18,265 bases of DNA, from positions 1 to 18,265 of the forward strand of contig CAZZIZ010000053.1 of NCBI GenBank assembly GCA_964654535.1, read 5' to 3'. Of this stretch, positions 6,894 through 14,057 are shown in pieces. The stretch comes from CAZZIZ01 sp964654535. Lineage in GTDB: Bacteria; Bacteroidota; Bacteroidia; Chitinophagales; UBA2359. A program made the position numbers and the translations under genes. Within the stretch, counting starts at the first letter, position 1; the number at the start of each line of letters is the position of its first letter. Under the pieces are notes generated by a model that saw only the letters and a program-made list of their open reading frames with translations, had not been told where the DNA came from and made no database searches.

Positions 6894-7087
6894 CATTTCA
6901 AGTTCTTCAAATATTCTGGTGTCTCTTTGAAAGTAATTACCCTTCTATCGAAGTAGTTTTCCAACTCTTTCTTGTAGACGATTTTAATCAGCTCCACTGC
7001 TCTCTTAAGTCGCTCAGCGGGACTAGTGTTTCTTATCTCCTCATCTTGTGCCATTTGTTGTTCTTCAGGCGACGAATAGAAATTCAA
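6893..7087 (-). CDS. Small hypothetical protein, possible orphan of a Bacteroidota two-gene family
   Basis: A 64-aa soluble protein with no signal peptide or membrane segment. The core SPAERLKRAVELIKIVYKKE looks helical. From memory it resembles short Bacteroidota proteins with an SPxERL...LIxxVY core that are often found next to a nucleotidyltransferase-like gene. This is recall, not a database result. No such partner is adjacent here: the upstream minus-strand neighbour is a secreted acidic protein. Coding is supported by codon structure and by its fit between neighbouring genes. It is short enough that some doubt remains. Confidence 0.6.
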   Translation of the reverse strand: MNFYSSPEEQQMAQDEEIRNTSPAERLKRAVELIKIVYKKELENYFDRRVITFKETPEYLKNLK

Positions 7088-7133
7088 TTTCCGATTAACA
7101 GTCTTTTATTTTTTCGACATTTAGACCAATCCT

Positions 7134-7655
7134 CTACAATGTAATAGTAGTCTTAGTTTTCCCTTTCTTCTTTTTCTTATCACAAGACTCGCCATCAAAG
7201 TCAAAATTGATATCAAAGTCTTCAAACTCTTGGAAGTTCTCTTCCATAATTTTCTCAAACTCTTCCATAATGCCCTCAAACATAGCGCCCGACTCTTCGA
7301 GCATTTCTTCTAAGTCGCCAGAAATATGAAAGTCATTCTTAAATAATTCTAGAATATCATTACCTGGCCCAGTCAGCCCATCGATATCAACTATTTCTCC
7401 GTTGAATAAATAGTTGCCGTCGGCATCTTGAGTAATGTTGAGTTGCTCTTTTGCTTGAATTTGCGCACGCTCGAGTTCTTTCTGAAACTCCTCAGAATCC
7501 AGCGTCTGAAGCATTTCTTTCATGCTCTTTTCAATTTCATTAATCATTTCATCAAAAGACTCAATCTTTTGATCGTTCGAGTTTGTTTGTGCTTGCACTT
7601 GAGATAGTAGACCACAAGTTGCGAATACTACTAAGCTTAGGATTAGATTTTTCAT
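7134..7655 (-). CDS. Secreted acidic protein of unknown function
   Basis: A 173-aa protein with a clear signal peptide (about 1-22, MKNLILSLVVFATCGLLSQVQA, then Q). The mature part is rich in Glu, Asp and Met, with helix-forming blocks such as EIEKSMKEMLQTLDSEEFQ and FEKIMEENFQEFEDFD. A short central DADGNYLFNGEIVDIDG stretch has D-x-D-G features like a calcium loop. It ends in a basic KKKKKGKTKTTITL tail after a single Cys. I recognise no family; periplasmic location is inferred. It is probably monocistronic: the upstream side is the dispersed repeat region, and the downstream gap to the next minus-strand gene is 46 bp. Confidence 0.75.
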   Translation of the reverse strand: MKNLILSLVVFATCGLLSQVQAQTNSNDQKIESFDEMINEIEKSMKEMLQTLDSEEFQKELERAQIQAKEQLNITQDADGNYLFNGEIVDIDGLTGPGNDILELFKNDFHISGDLEEMLEESGAMFEGIMEEFEKIMEENFQEFEDFDINFDFDGESCDKKKKKGKTKTTITL

Positions 7656-7780
7656 GCTTATTGTGTTTTGAGTACAATATGAATACGGTTAGGAATAAGA
7701 GAAAGTTACAGCATAACATAGCAATCCAATAGAATTTTAACGTTCTGAAGGGGACTTTTAACTTTTGTCCTCTTCTAAGT

Positions 7781-7971
7781 GCCGCGCGAGGGATAGGAAG
7801 TATACGACCGCAGGGAGTAGTCGCCTTTGTTGAGCCAGTAAAGACTTACCGCCAAAGCGGTAGATGGATTTGCTTTGGCGAGACAAGAAGGGGACCGGAG
7901 CGAACGCGGAGTACTGGATAGCCCGACCCTGAGTTTTCCAGCTTTGCTGGAAGAAACGAAGGGTCGCGCCC
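7781..7971 (-). repeat. Dispersed Bacteroidota-type intergenic repeat, copy 1 (minus orientation)
   Basis: Read on the minus strand it starts GGGCGCGACCC at 7971. It then has a hairpin (TTCCAGC/GCTGGAA, 7936-7952) and GGGTCGGGCT (7920-7929). It ends with ATCCCTCGCGCGGC at 7781-7794. A second hairpin inside is CGCCAAAGC paired with GCTTTGGCG (about 7850-7880). The same ends and order recur at 11596-11828. This accounts for most of the 366-bp gene-free region between the secreted acidic gene and fumC. Open frames crossing it are artefacts of the repeat. Its edges are estimated from the two copies. Confidence 0.75.
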
Positions 7972-7995
7972 AAAAAATAAATAACAATCAATCCC

Positions 7996-8003
7996 TACTT
8001 TTG
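7996..8003 (+). promoter_or_regulatory. Bacteroidota -7 element (TACTTTTG) for fumC
   Basis: TACTTTTG fits TAnnTTTG and ends 18 bases before the fumC ATG. No good TTTG at -33 spacing is seen. It lies just outside the dispersed repeat. Confidence 0.5.
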
Positions 8004-8021
8004 CCAACGCAAAAACAAACC

Positions 8022-9425
8022 ATGGATTACAGAATAGAACACGATAGCTCTGGAGAAGTAAAAGTACCAGCTGACAAATATTGGGGTGCGCAAACGCAAC
8101 GCTCTAAAATGAATTTCCCCATCGGCGACCAGGCCAGTCGCATGCCACGAGAAATAATAACCGCTTATGCGGTAGTAAAAAAGGGAGCTGCGCTCGCCAA
8201 TGCAGCGCTAACCAATTTTGATAATGCCAAGGCCGAGCTAATCGGTAAGGTTTGCGATGAGATAATGCAAGGTGAATTGGACGATCAGTTTCCGCTTGTA
8301 GTTTGGCAAACCGGATCGGGTACACAAACCAATATGAATGTCAACGAAGTCATTGCAAATCGCGGTCACGTTTTGCAAGGAGGAAAGTTAAGCGATGAGA
8401 AAAAGTATTTGCACCCCAACGACGACGTAAACAAATCGCAATCTTCAAACGATACTTTTCCTACCGCAATGCACGTAGCAGCTTACGGCTTAACCGTTGG
8501 TCACGTGATACCGCGTATCGATGAGTTAAAAGAAACGCTGCAACGCAAGTCTGTTGAAATGATGGATGTAGTAAAGATTGGTCGTACCCACTTTATGGAT
8601 GCTACGCCAATTACTTTGGGTCAAGAGTTTTCAGGTTACGTTAGTCAACTGGAGCACGCTAAGCGCGCAGTATTGAATTCGCTTGATCACTTAAGCGAGT
8701 TAGCTCTAGGGGGCACTGCAGTAGGAACGGGTTTGAATACACCAGAAGGATACGACGAGCTAGTAGCGCAGGAAATTAGTCGCCTTACTGGCCATCCGTT
8801 TAAAACCGCAGAAAACAAATTTGAAGCACTCGCTGCACACGACGCAATAGTAGAAGCGCACGGAGCTTTAAAAACGCTAGCGGTTAGTCTCATGAAAATC
8901 GGTAACGACATACGTATGCTTGCTTCAGGCCCGCGCTCTGGTATCGGCGAATTGGTAATTCCCGCAAACGAACCAGGCTCGTCAATTATGCCAGGTAAGG
9001 TAAACCCTACACAAGCCGAAGCATTGACTATGGTTTGCTGTCAGATAATGGGCAACGACGTCGCCATAAACATGGGCGGCGCTACCGGACATTTCGAATT
9101 GAATGTCTTTAAGCCAATGATGGTTTACAATTTTTTACAGTCGGCCAAATTATTGGGGGATGCCATGGCGTCTTTTGAAGAAAGATGCGCTCGAGGTATT
9201 GAACCAAACGCGGCTGTGATAAAACGAAATTTAGAAAATTCATTGATGTTGGTTACTGCTTTAAATACCCATATCGGTTATGACAAAGCTTCCAAGATTG
9301 CTAAGAAGGCCTATGCAGACGGCAGCACTTTAAAAGAAGCTGCGCTAGCTCTGGCTTACTTAACGGAAGCGGAATTTGACCAGTGGGTAGTTCCGGCCAA
9401 TATGACTAATGTAAATCGTACTTAA
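8022..9425 (+). CDS. fumC: Class II fumarate hydratase
   Basis: Fumarase of the TCA cycle (fumarate + water to L-malate), iron-independent class II, cytosolic tetramer. It is 467 aa from this ATG, the standard length. Motifs visible are TGSGTQTNMN (97-106), SSNDTFPTAMH (141-151), GRTHFMDATP (187-196, with His190) and the superfamily signature GSSIMPGKVNP (319-329), which carries the catalytic serine loop. The frame stays open further upstream to 7875, but that extension translates the dispersed repeat. MDYRIEHDSSGEVKVP is the family N-terminus and a -7 element precedes this ATG. Aspartase is the nearest alternative, but the overall sequence reads as FumC. The gene converges on a secreted-protein gene with 2 bp between stop codons. 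Confidence 0.96.
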   Translation: MDYRIEHDSSGEVKVPADKYWGAQTQRSKMNFPIGDQASRMPREIITAYAVVKKGAALANAALTNFDNAKAELIGKVCDEIMQGELDDQFPLVVWQTGSGTQTNMNVNEVIANRGHVLQGGKLSDEKKYLHPNDDVNKSQSSNDTFPTAMHVAAYGLTVGHVIPRIDELKETLQRKSVEMMDVVKIGRTHFMDATPITLGQEFSGYVSQLEHAKRAVLNSLDHLSELALGGTAVGTGLNTPEGYDELVAQEISRLTGHPFKTAENKFEALAAHDAIVEAHGALKTLAVSLMKIGNDIRMLASGPRSGIGELVIPANEPGSSIMPGKVNPTQAEALTMVCCQIMGNDVAINMGGATGHFELNVFKPMMVYNFLQSAKLLGDAMASFEERCARGIEPNAAVIKRNLENSLMLVTALNTHIGYDKASKIAKKAYADGSTLKEAALALAYLTEAEFDQWVVPANMTNVNRT

Positions 9426-9427
9426 GT

Positions 9428-10210
9428 CTATTCGTGGCCAATCACTTTTAGTATGTGAGTGGCAACCATTTGACCCTGTTCTTGTTGATTATACATGCGT
9501 AGCTCGTAGGTTCCAGGGTTTTCCGGAGCCTTAAAAAGTAAATCGCCTTGTACTTTGTGCAATAAGAACTTATGGAAATAAACCTCTTCGCTTTTTTCGG
9601 GGTCGTAAATATCATGAGGCGATTCCTTTTTTGTTATACCAATCCAAGCCTCACGTTCGAAACCGTCTGGAGCTTCAAAGAAAACGAAGAATTGACTACC
9701 AGCTTTAACTGTTACCTTTTTAGGTACTAGTTTTATTTTAAGCAAATCTTCTTCACTAATTACAACTTCGTCGCTTTCATTTTCCAGTTTGAAAACCATA
9801 AGCGCAGAGCTACGTCCGACTATATTTACGGTTTGAGTCTGAGCATAAAAACCATCTAATGAAACAGTAACGTCGGTCTCCGTAAGTTCGAAACCACCGA
9901 GTTTAAATCGGCCATGTTCGTTGGTATAGGCGGTTTGCTCACCTGCAGTTACGAGTGCACCCTGAATAGGGTTATAAGTTTTGCTGTCTTTAACGATACC
10001 GACGAGGGTACCAGAAGTCTTACCTTCAAATTTAAAAACCGTGTTTCCATCGGCCTGTTGTGTCGCCACCGCTTCGTGCGTTATCACACTTTCTTGCGGC
10101 ACATAATATTTTGTTTCGGGTGTTGCTGGCGCTTCTTGTCCAGCTTGGTTGCTTTCTTGTGCAAAGCTGAATACGCTGCACAGCATTAATAAGGCTATTG
10201 AATGTTTCAT
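9428..10210 (-). CDS. Secreted protein with a carboxypeptidase-regulatory-like (CarboxypepD_reg) domain
   Basis: A 260-aa exported protein of unknown role. The signal peptide is about 1-17 (MKHSIALLMLCSVFSFA, then QES). A low-complexity linker follows, then a CarboxypepD_reg-like beta-sandwich at about 64-142 (GTLVGIVKDSKTYNPIQGA, TNEHGRF, LDGFYAQ). The second half (about 155-260) is another beta-rich domain with KVTVKAGSQFFVFFEAPDGF and PENPGTYELRMYNQQ, reminiscent of sandwich folds in bacterial surface proteins. No transmembrane barrel or sorting domain is present, so it is not a TonB-dependent receptor. Convergent with fumC. Confidence 0.78.
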   Translation of the reverse strand: MKHSIALLMLCSVFSFAQESNQAGQEAPATPETKYYVPQESVITHEAVATQQADGNTVFKFEGKTSGTLVGIVKDSKTYNPIQGALVTAGEQTAYTNEHGRFKLGGFELTETDVTVSLDGFYAQTQTVNIVGRSSALMVFKLENESDEVVISEEDLLKIKLVPKKVTVKAGSQFFVFFEAPDGFEREAWIGITKKESPHDIYDPEKSEEVYFHKFLLHKVQGDLLFKAPENPGTYELRMYNQQEQGQMVATHILKVIGHE

Positions 10211-10310
10211 AAGAATTTGGGCGTAGAATTAAGGGCGTTAATAAATACTATCTATAGAAAGCACAATGTGTACCACGTTTAATTGAGCCAGTGCAAAATC
10301 GACAAAGCAT

Positions 10311-10320
10311 GCAACGTTGC
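10311..10320. repeat. Perfect 10-bp palindrome GCAACGTTGC
   Basis: It lies in the 156-bp space between the T9SS cargo gene and the CarboxypepD_reg gene, both on the minus strand. It may be a regulatory half-site or chance. Nothing else is evident in this gap. Confidence 0.2.
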
Positions 10321-10366
10321 CTATACAAAAAGCCTTGGCGATTTATGCCCAATAAGTCGAAACTGG

Positions 10367-11509
10367 TTAATCCACTTTTGCAAAACGTCCTGTGAAATGC
10401 CTTTCAGCGCCCAATGCCTTTACGATATACATACCCGTAGCCAAGTGTGCCACATCTATTGCGGTGCGTTCGGTGCTAAATGCAGCGCGCTCCAATACTG
10501 TTTTCCCTTCCAGACTTATTATTTCCAAGTGCTCTAATTCAAAGTTCACGTTTTCAATATGCAGAATCGATTGAACAGGGTTTGGGAAAAGTAGTAATGC
10601 CTCGTTGGCAACATCGTTAATTCCTGTGAAGCAATCGATGGGTTGGCTAAAGTCAAAGCAGATTTCATTAGAGCGTGAAGTTATGCCCCCATCGTTTTCC
10701 GCTTCAACAAGAAAGCAAGTAATTGCACTGTCATCTTCTGTTATAGAATAACTTGTGCTGAGCGGTGAAGTATTTATAGCTTCAATGCTCTGTCCATTTT
10801 TCAATAAGCGATACTCAAGAACATTATCCCAACCGATGTAGGAAGACCACGAAAAAGTTAAGAGACCATTACAAGGATCATCTCCTTGAAACAAAAATAT
10901 GGTTTGATGTGACGCTCCAGTGAAAGCACCAGAATTGCCGCAGCCATCTATTGTGCTCAGATCATATCTTTCTATCTGATCCGATGGCGTTGCGGTGAGG
11001 TCTATTGCTTGGGCAGTACTGTGGGGAACAACATCTTGAATTGTTGCCGGACCCCCGTTAATGAATCGAAATATTTTAGTGCCAAACGATTCTGGAAAAT
11101 TACCCGGCTCCCAATTTATTTCTACGGCATCATCAACTACACTTACCGAAAGAATAGTCGGAGGTGTAGGATCCAAACTGCTAATCGTATCTGATGCAGC
11201 AGTTGTGCCAGAACAGTCGTGCTCAACATAGTAAAAGAGTTCCCCAATAAAACCACCCGCAGCTTGATCCACATAAAGCGTTGCCGTAGGGTCCATAACC
11301 GAGCCTACTTCCGTGAATGGCCCAGTAGAATTGTCAGATCTGTAAATGTTAGTCGCAGTAAAAACGGTCGCGCAGTTGTGATTATTGATCCAGCGCACCG
11401 CCACATTATTTCCAGTGGTGTCGCTTGTGCAGCTTATGATCGGAGGATTTTGCGCAGCGAGTAGTAGCGAGAAAAACAGACCCATGAATGTGGTGATAAA
11501 AAGTTTCAT
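10367..11509 (-). CDS. T9SS-secreted protein with FN3/Ig-like domains and a C-terminal sorting domain
   Basis: A 380-aa exported protein. The signal peptide is about 1-19 (MKLFITTFMGLFFSLLLAA, then Q). The body contains beta-sandwich repeats of fibronectin-III type (for example AVRWINNHNCATVFTATNI, VEINWEPGNF and LTFSWSSYIGWDNVLEYRLL), with several Cys that could form disulfides. The last 75 residues are a type A T9SS sorting domain: LLLFPNPV (305-312), LEIISLEGKTVLE, then LATGMYIVKA. Such proteins are exported through the outer membrane by the type IX system and anchored or released. The ligand is unknown and no catalytic motif is seen. It is probably monocistronic. Confidence 0.85.
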   Translation of the reverse strand: MKLFITTFMGLFFSLLLAAQNPPIISCTSDTTGNNVAVRWINNHNCATVFTATNIYRSDNSTGPFTEVGSVMDPTATLYVDQAAGGFIGELFYYVEHDCSGTTAASDTISSLDPTPPTILSVSVVDDAVEINWEPGNFPESFGTKIFRFINGGPATIQDVVPHSTAQAIDLTATPSDQIERYDLSTIDGCGNSGAFTGASHQTIFLFQGDDPCNGLLTFSWSSYIGWDNVLEYRLLKNGQSIEAINTSPLSTSYSITEDDSAITCFLVEAENDGGITSRSNEICFDFSQPIDCFTGINDVANEALLLFPNPVQSILHIENVNFELEHLEIISLEGKTVLERAAFSTERTAIDVAHLATGMYIVKALGAERHFTGRFAKVD

Positions 11510-11595
11510 TAATTAAATATAGTTGTTTATTATACTTGAGTCTAGGAGAGCGAGCGGTTTTCAATAGTTAAAGGTCGGATTTAACGCTTTGTTTT

Positions 11596-11828
11596 GGGCG
11601 TGCCCCTTCTAGTGCTGCGCACTAAGGGTCGGGCTCTCGGGGCTCGCTCTGTTCTGTTTTCTTCACGCAAAACTCATCTAGCTCTAAGGAGCTAAGAGTT
11701 TGTGTTCGAAAACAACAGGAGCTTAAACATAGACCAATGAAGCAAACTAGGGTCAAGAAAATTTTTCCTCAAAATATTCTTCTGACCCTAGTTCCCTTCA
11801 TTGGTCTCCCCTCCATCCCTCACGCGGC
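11596..11828 (+). repeat. Dispersed Bacteroidota-type intergenic repeat, copy 2 (plus orientation)
   Basis: It starts GGGCGTGCCCC (11596-11606), then a TAGTGC/GCACTA hairpin, AAGGGTCGGGCT (11623-11634) and GCTCGCTC. It ends ATCCCTCACGCGGC (11815-11828). The outer blocks and order match copy 1 (7971 to 7781, minus), but the interior differs. The interior holds two more hairpins: AGCTC/GAGCT inside AAACT/AGTTT near 11667-11702, and a long one at 11731-11807. It fills most of the 378-bp gap between the T9SS cargo gene and tatD. Confidence 0.75.
11731..11807. repeat. Long imperfect hairpin inside repeat copy 2
   Basis: AGACCAATGAAG pairs perfectly with CTTCATTGGTCT. After a 3/3 internal mismatch, ACTAGGGTCA pairs with TGACCCTAGT. 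AAGAA/TTCTT then pairs beyond a bulged C, leaving an AT-rich loop. The total is about 27 base pairs in 77 bases. This is far larger than a typical terminator and looks like a palindromic insert inside the repeat. Confidence 0.7.
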
Positions 11829-11871
11829 CTCGCTGCTAAAGGCTGTAGAAAAAAGGTTGCTCGATATACTT

Positions 11872-11879
11872 TACATTTG
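11872..11879 (+). promoter_or_regulatory. Bacteroidota -7 element (TACATTTG) for tatD
   Basis: TACATTTG fits TAnnTTTG and ends 8 bases before the tatD ATG, implying a 5' leader of only a few bases. No well-placed -33 TTTG is seen. Confidence 0.45.
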
Positions 11880-11887
11880 CCCGCGTA

Positions 11888-12658
11888 ATGAAACTAATAG
11901 ACACGCACACACATTTGTTCTCCGATCAGTTCACTGAAGATGCACACGAAGTAATTCGACGCGCCATAGACGCAGGTGTTACGCGTATGTATCTCCCCAA
12001 CATAAGCAAAGCAACCACAGAAAAAATGAATGCGCTTGCAAAAGCATTTCCCGAAAACTGTTTTCCAATGATTGGACTGCATCCTTGCCACGTCAAAAAA
12101 GATTTTCAAAAAGAAGTAGACCACGTTGCAGAAGAGTTAGCGACTGGAAAATATTTTGGACTGGGCGAAACAGGACTAGACTATCACTGGGACCTAACTT
12201 TTAAGGCAGAACAAAAAGAAGCTTTGCGTCAGCAAATTACTTTGGCAAAGAAGTTTGAGCTACCCATAGTCTTGCACACTAGAGAATCATTCGACGATAC
12301 TTATGAATTAATTGCAGAGCAGAATGATGAAAAGTTAACTGGCGTATTTCATTGTTTCGGTGGAACCGTTGAAGACGCCAACAAAGTAGCAGACCTCGGC
12401 GGTTTTTATGTCGGAATCGGTGGAGTAGCGACCTTCAAAAAAACAAATCACGGAGAAGTGCTCCCTAAAATTCCGCTTGAGATAATAGTGTTAGAAACCG
12501 ATTCGCCTTATTTAGCACCAACTCCTCATCGAGGCAAAAGAAACGAAAGTGCTTATATCACACTAGTTGCTCAAAGAGTGGCAGAAATGCTCGATATGCC
12601 TTTAGAAGAATTAGCAAAAAAGACCACCGAAAACGCCTTAAAGCTTTACAAGGGATAG
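11888..12658 (+). CDS. tatD: TatD-family metal-dependent hydrolase (DNase)
   Basis: A 256-aa amidohydrolase-superfamily TIM barrel of the TatD/YchF type: a metal-dependent 3'-5' exonuclease or phosphoesterase linked to DNA repair or quality control. Metal-site residues are visible: HTH with His7 and His9, Glu94 (GETGLD), His130 (VLHTRES), His155 (FHCFGG) and Asp205 (ETDSPYLAP). Length and C-terminus (NALKLYKG) match the family. The assignment among TatD, YcfH and YjjV paralogues is uncertain. It starts just behind a -7 element, and its stop is 13 bp from tRNA-Ser, so the tRNA may be co-transcribed. Confidence 0.93.
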   Translation: MKLIDTHTHLFSDQFTEDAHEVIRRAIDAGVTRMYLPNISKATTEKMNALAKAFPENCFPMIGLHPCHVKKDFQKEVDHVAEELATGKYFGLGETGLDYHWDLTFKAEQKEALRQQITLAKKFELPIVLHTRESFDDTYELIAEQNDEKLTGVFHCFGGTVEDANKVADLGGFYVGIGGVATFKKTNHGEVLPKIPLEIIVLETDSPYLAPTPHRGKRNESAYITLVAQRVAEMLDMPLEELAKKTTENALKLYKG

Positions 12659-12671
12659 TACTTTTACCCTT

Positions 12672-12759
12672 GGAGACGTGGCCGAGTGGCTTAAGGCGCA
12701 CGCTTGGAAAGCGTGTATACCCCAAAAGGGTATCGGGGGTTCGAATCCCTTCGTCTCCG
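12672..12759 (+). tRNA. tRNA-Ser (anticodon GGA)
   Basis: An 88-base type II tRNA. The acceptor stem is GGAGACG paired with CGTCTCC plus discriminator G. The D-arm region is GCCGAGTGGCTTAAGGC. The anticodon stem CACGC/GCGTG encloses loop TTGGAAA with anticodon GGA. The long variable arm pairs TACCC with GGGTA, as required for serine. The T-arm GGGGG TTCGAAT CCCTT has two G-T wobbles. The CCA end is not encoded. A T-run (CTTTTT) follows directly and may serve as terminator. Confidence 0.97.
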
Positions 12760-12935
12760 CTTTTTACCTCCCTTTTTTACATATTTCAGACACTGTTGAA
12801 TACTAAGGGCATTTATCAAAAAAATGACCCTCTAATTGCATATTTGTAGGCCTTATTCTTTGAAAACCAAAGGCTATTCGTAATATTTATAGTTCAGTAA
12901 AAACACTGTCAACACTTAAATAAGAACTAATACCA

Positions 12936-13694
12936 ATGAAAAGATTTTTGTTAATGCTAATGGTCTGTGTGCTAACGACTTGTATAGTAGATAATCATAT
13001 TGTCGCGCAAACGGATGGTGGTAATTCCACTGAAGCTGTCGACGACGCTAAAGCACCGGCGCAAGGCCTAGAATTGTTTAAGCAAAGATTCGTAGAGGGA
13101 GGCTGGTTCTTCATGTCCTTCGTATTGCTTTGCCTCATCTTGGGTCTTGCAATTGCAATCGAGCGTATCATCTCGCTTAATCTAGCTACTTCTAACTCAT
13201 CCAAATTATTGGGTAAAGTAGAAGACGCCCTGCAAGCAGGTAATCTCGAAGAAGCCAAAGAAGTCTGTCGAGCCACAAGAGGGCCGATAGCCAGTATATT
13301 CTACCAAGGACTAGATAGAGCTGATCAAGGTTTAGATATTATGGAGAAATCCATTGTTTCTTATGGTTCAGTTCAAATGGGTCGTTTGGAAAGAGGCCTA
13401 GTTTGGTTGGGACTATTTATCGCCTTAGCACCGATGTTAGGATTCATGGGTACGGTACTTGGTATGATCGATGCCTTCGACGCCATTGCTGTTGCCGGTG
13501 ATATTTCTCCTTCGGTTGTTGCCGTAGGTATTAAGGTGGCACTTTTGACTACAGTATTTGGACTGATTACTGCAATTATCCTGCAAATCTTTTACAACTA
13601 CATCGTTTCAAAAATTGATGGCATCGTAAACGATATGGAAGACGCTTCTATCTCATTGGTAGATCTTGCTCACAAGTATAAACTCGCTAACTAA
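12936..13694 (+). CDS. exbB: ExbB/TolQ/MotA-family proton channel protein
   Basis: Inner-membrane proton-channel subunit that, with ExbD, energises outer-membrane processes (TonB or Tol type). It has 252 aa. An N-terminal hydrophobic signal-like segment (1-25, ending VAQ) precedes the usual three helices at about 57-79, 156-179 and 192-219. Family motifs LGFMGTVLGMIDAF (168-181) and VALLTTVFGLITAI (201-214) are present. The cytoplasmic loop (80-155) has the EEAKEVCR helix pair. The following genes encode a 3-TM protein and ExbD proteins with gaps of 4 to 14 bp, so this opens an operon. No tonB follows in the window. The promoter is not clear: a near-match CATATTTG lies upstream. Confidence 0.92.
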   Translation: MKRFLLMLMVCVLTTCIVDNHIVAQTDGGNSTEAVDDAKAPAQGLELFKQRFVEGGWFFMSFVLLCLILGLAIAIERIISLNLATSNSSKLLGKVEDALQAGNLEEAKEVCRATRGPIASIFYQGLDRADQGLDIMEKSIVSYGSVQMGRLERGLVWLGLFIALAPMLGFMGTVLGMIDAFDAIAVAGDISPSVVAVGIKVALLTTVFGLITAIILQIFYNYIVSKIDGIVNDMEDASISLVDLAHKYKLAN

Positions 13695-13698
13695 GAGT

Positions 13699-14043
13699 AT
13701 GGAAGATTTTGTAGTTGGATCTGGTATAGCTATAGCTTATTACCTAACGATTATCGGCTTCATTATTATGGGCTTGTCTTTCGTTTTAGGTACTGCAATG
13801 GACCTTAAAAAATCCCTTCCTTTCGTTATAGGGATTCTCGTAATGGTCGGATTATTCTTCGCTTTCTATTCTTCACAAGGAGGAGAAATTCCTTCTTATG
13901 TATCTCAAGCTAAAATCGCCAAGGATGGTTTAACGGGCGGGGTAATGAAGTTTGTTAGCGCTGGAATTATTTTATCACTAATCCTAACCGTAGGTGCTTT
14001 TGTGTTTATGTTGTTAGACATGGTCGTTAGTTTCTTTAAATAA
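13699..14043 (+). CDS. Small 3-TM membrane protein embedded in the exb operon
   Basis: A 114-aa integral membrane protein of unknown function, placed between exbB (4 bp gap) and exbD (14 bp gap). Three hydrophobic helices are visible at about 8-32, 40-58 and 84-110. A short loop, SSQGGEIPSYVSQAKIAKDG, lies between the second and third. The frame is open from 13666, but the ATG at 13699 follows the exbB stop (TAAGAGTATG) and gives a sensible N-terminus. It has no ExbB or ExbD signature. Operon position implies a partner or assembly factor of the proton channel. From memory, comparable small proteins occur in Bacteroidota exb clusters, but I know of no assigned role. Confidence 0.85.
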   Translation: MEDFVVGSGIAIAYYLTIIGFIIMGLSFVLGTAMDLKKSLPFVIGILVMVGLFFAFYSSQGGEIPSYVSQAKIAKDGLTGGVMKFVSAGIILSLILTVGAFVFMLLDMVVSFFK

Positions 14044-14057
14044 GCTGAGTCAGTCTT

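Noticed and set aside
7758..7991. Overlapping minus-strand open frames of 70-77 aa, and the 49-residue N-terminal extension of fumC
   Set aside because: They translate the dispersed repeat (7781-7971) and have no family resemblance. FumC has its family N-terminus at 8022.
11737..11937. 66-aa plus-strand open frame upstream of tatD
   Set aside because: It is made from the hairpin inside repeat copy 2 and then runs out of frame over the start of tatD.
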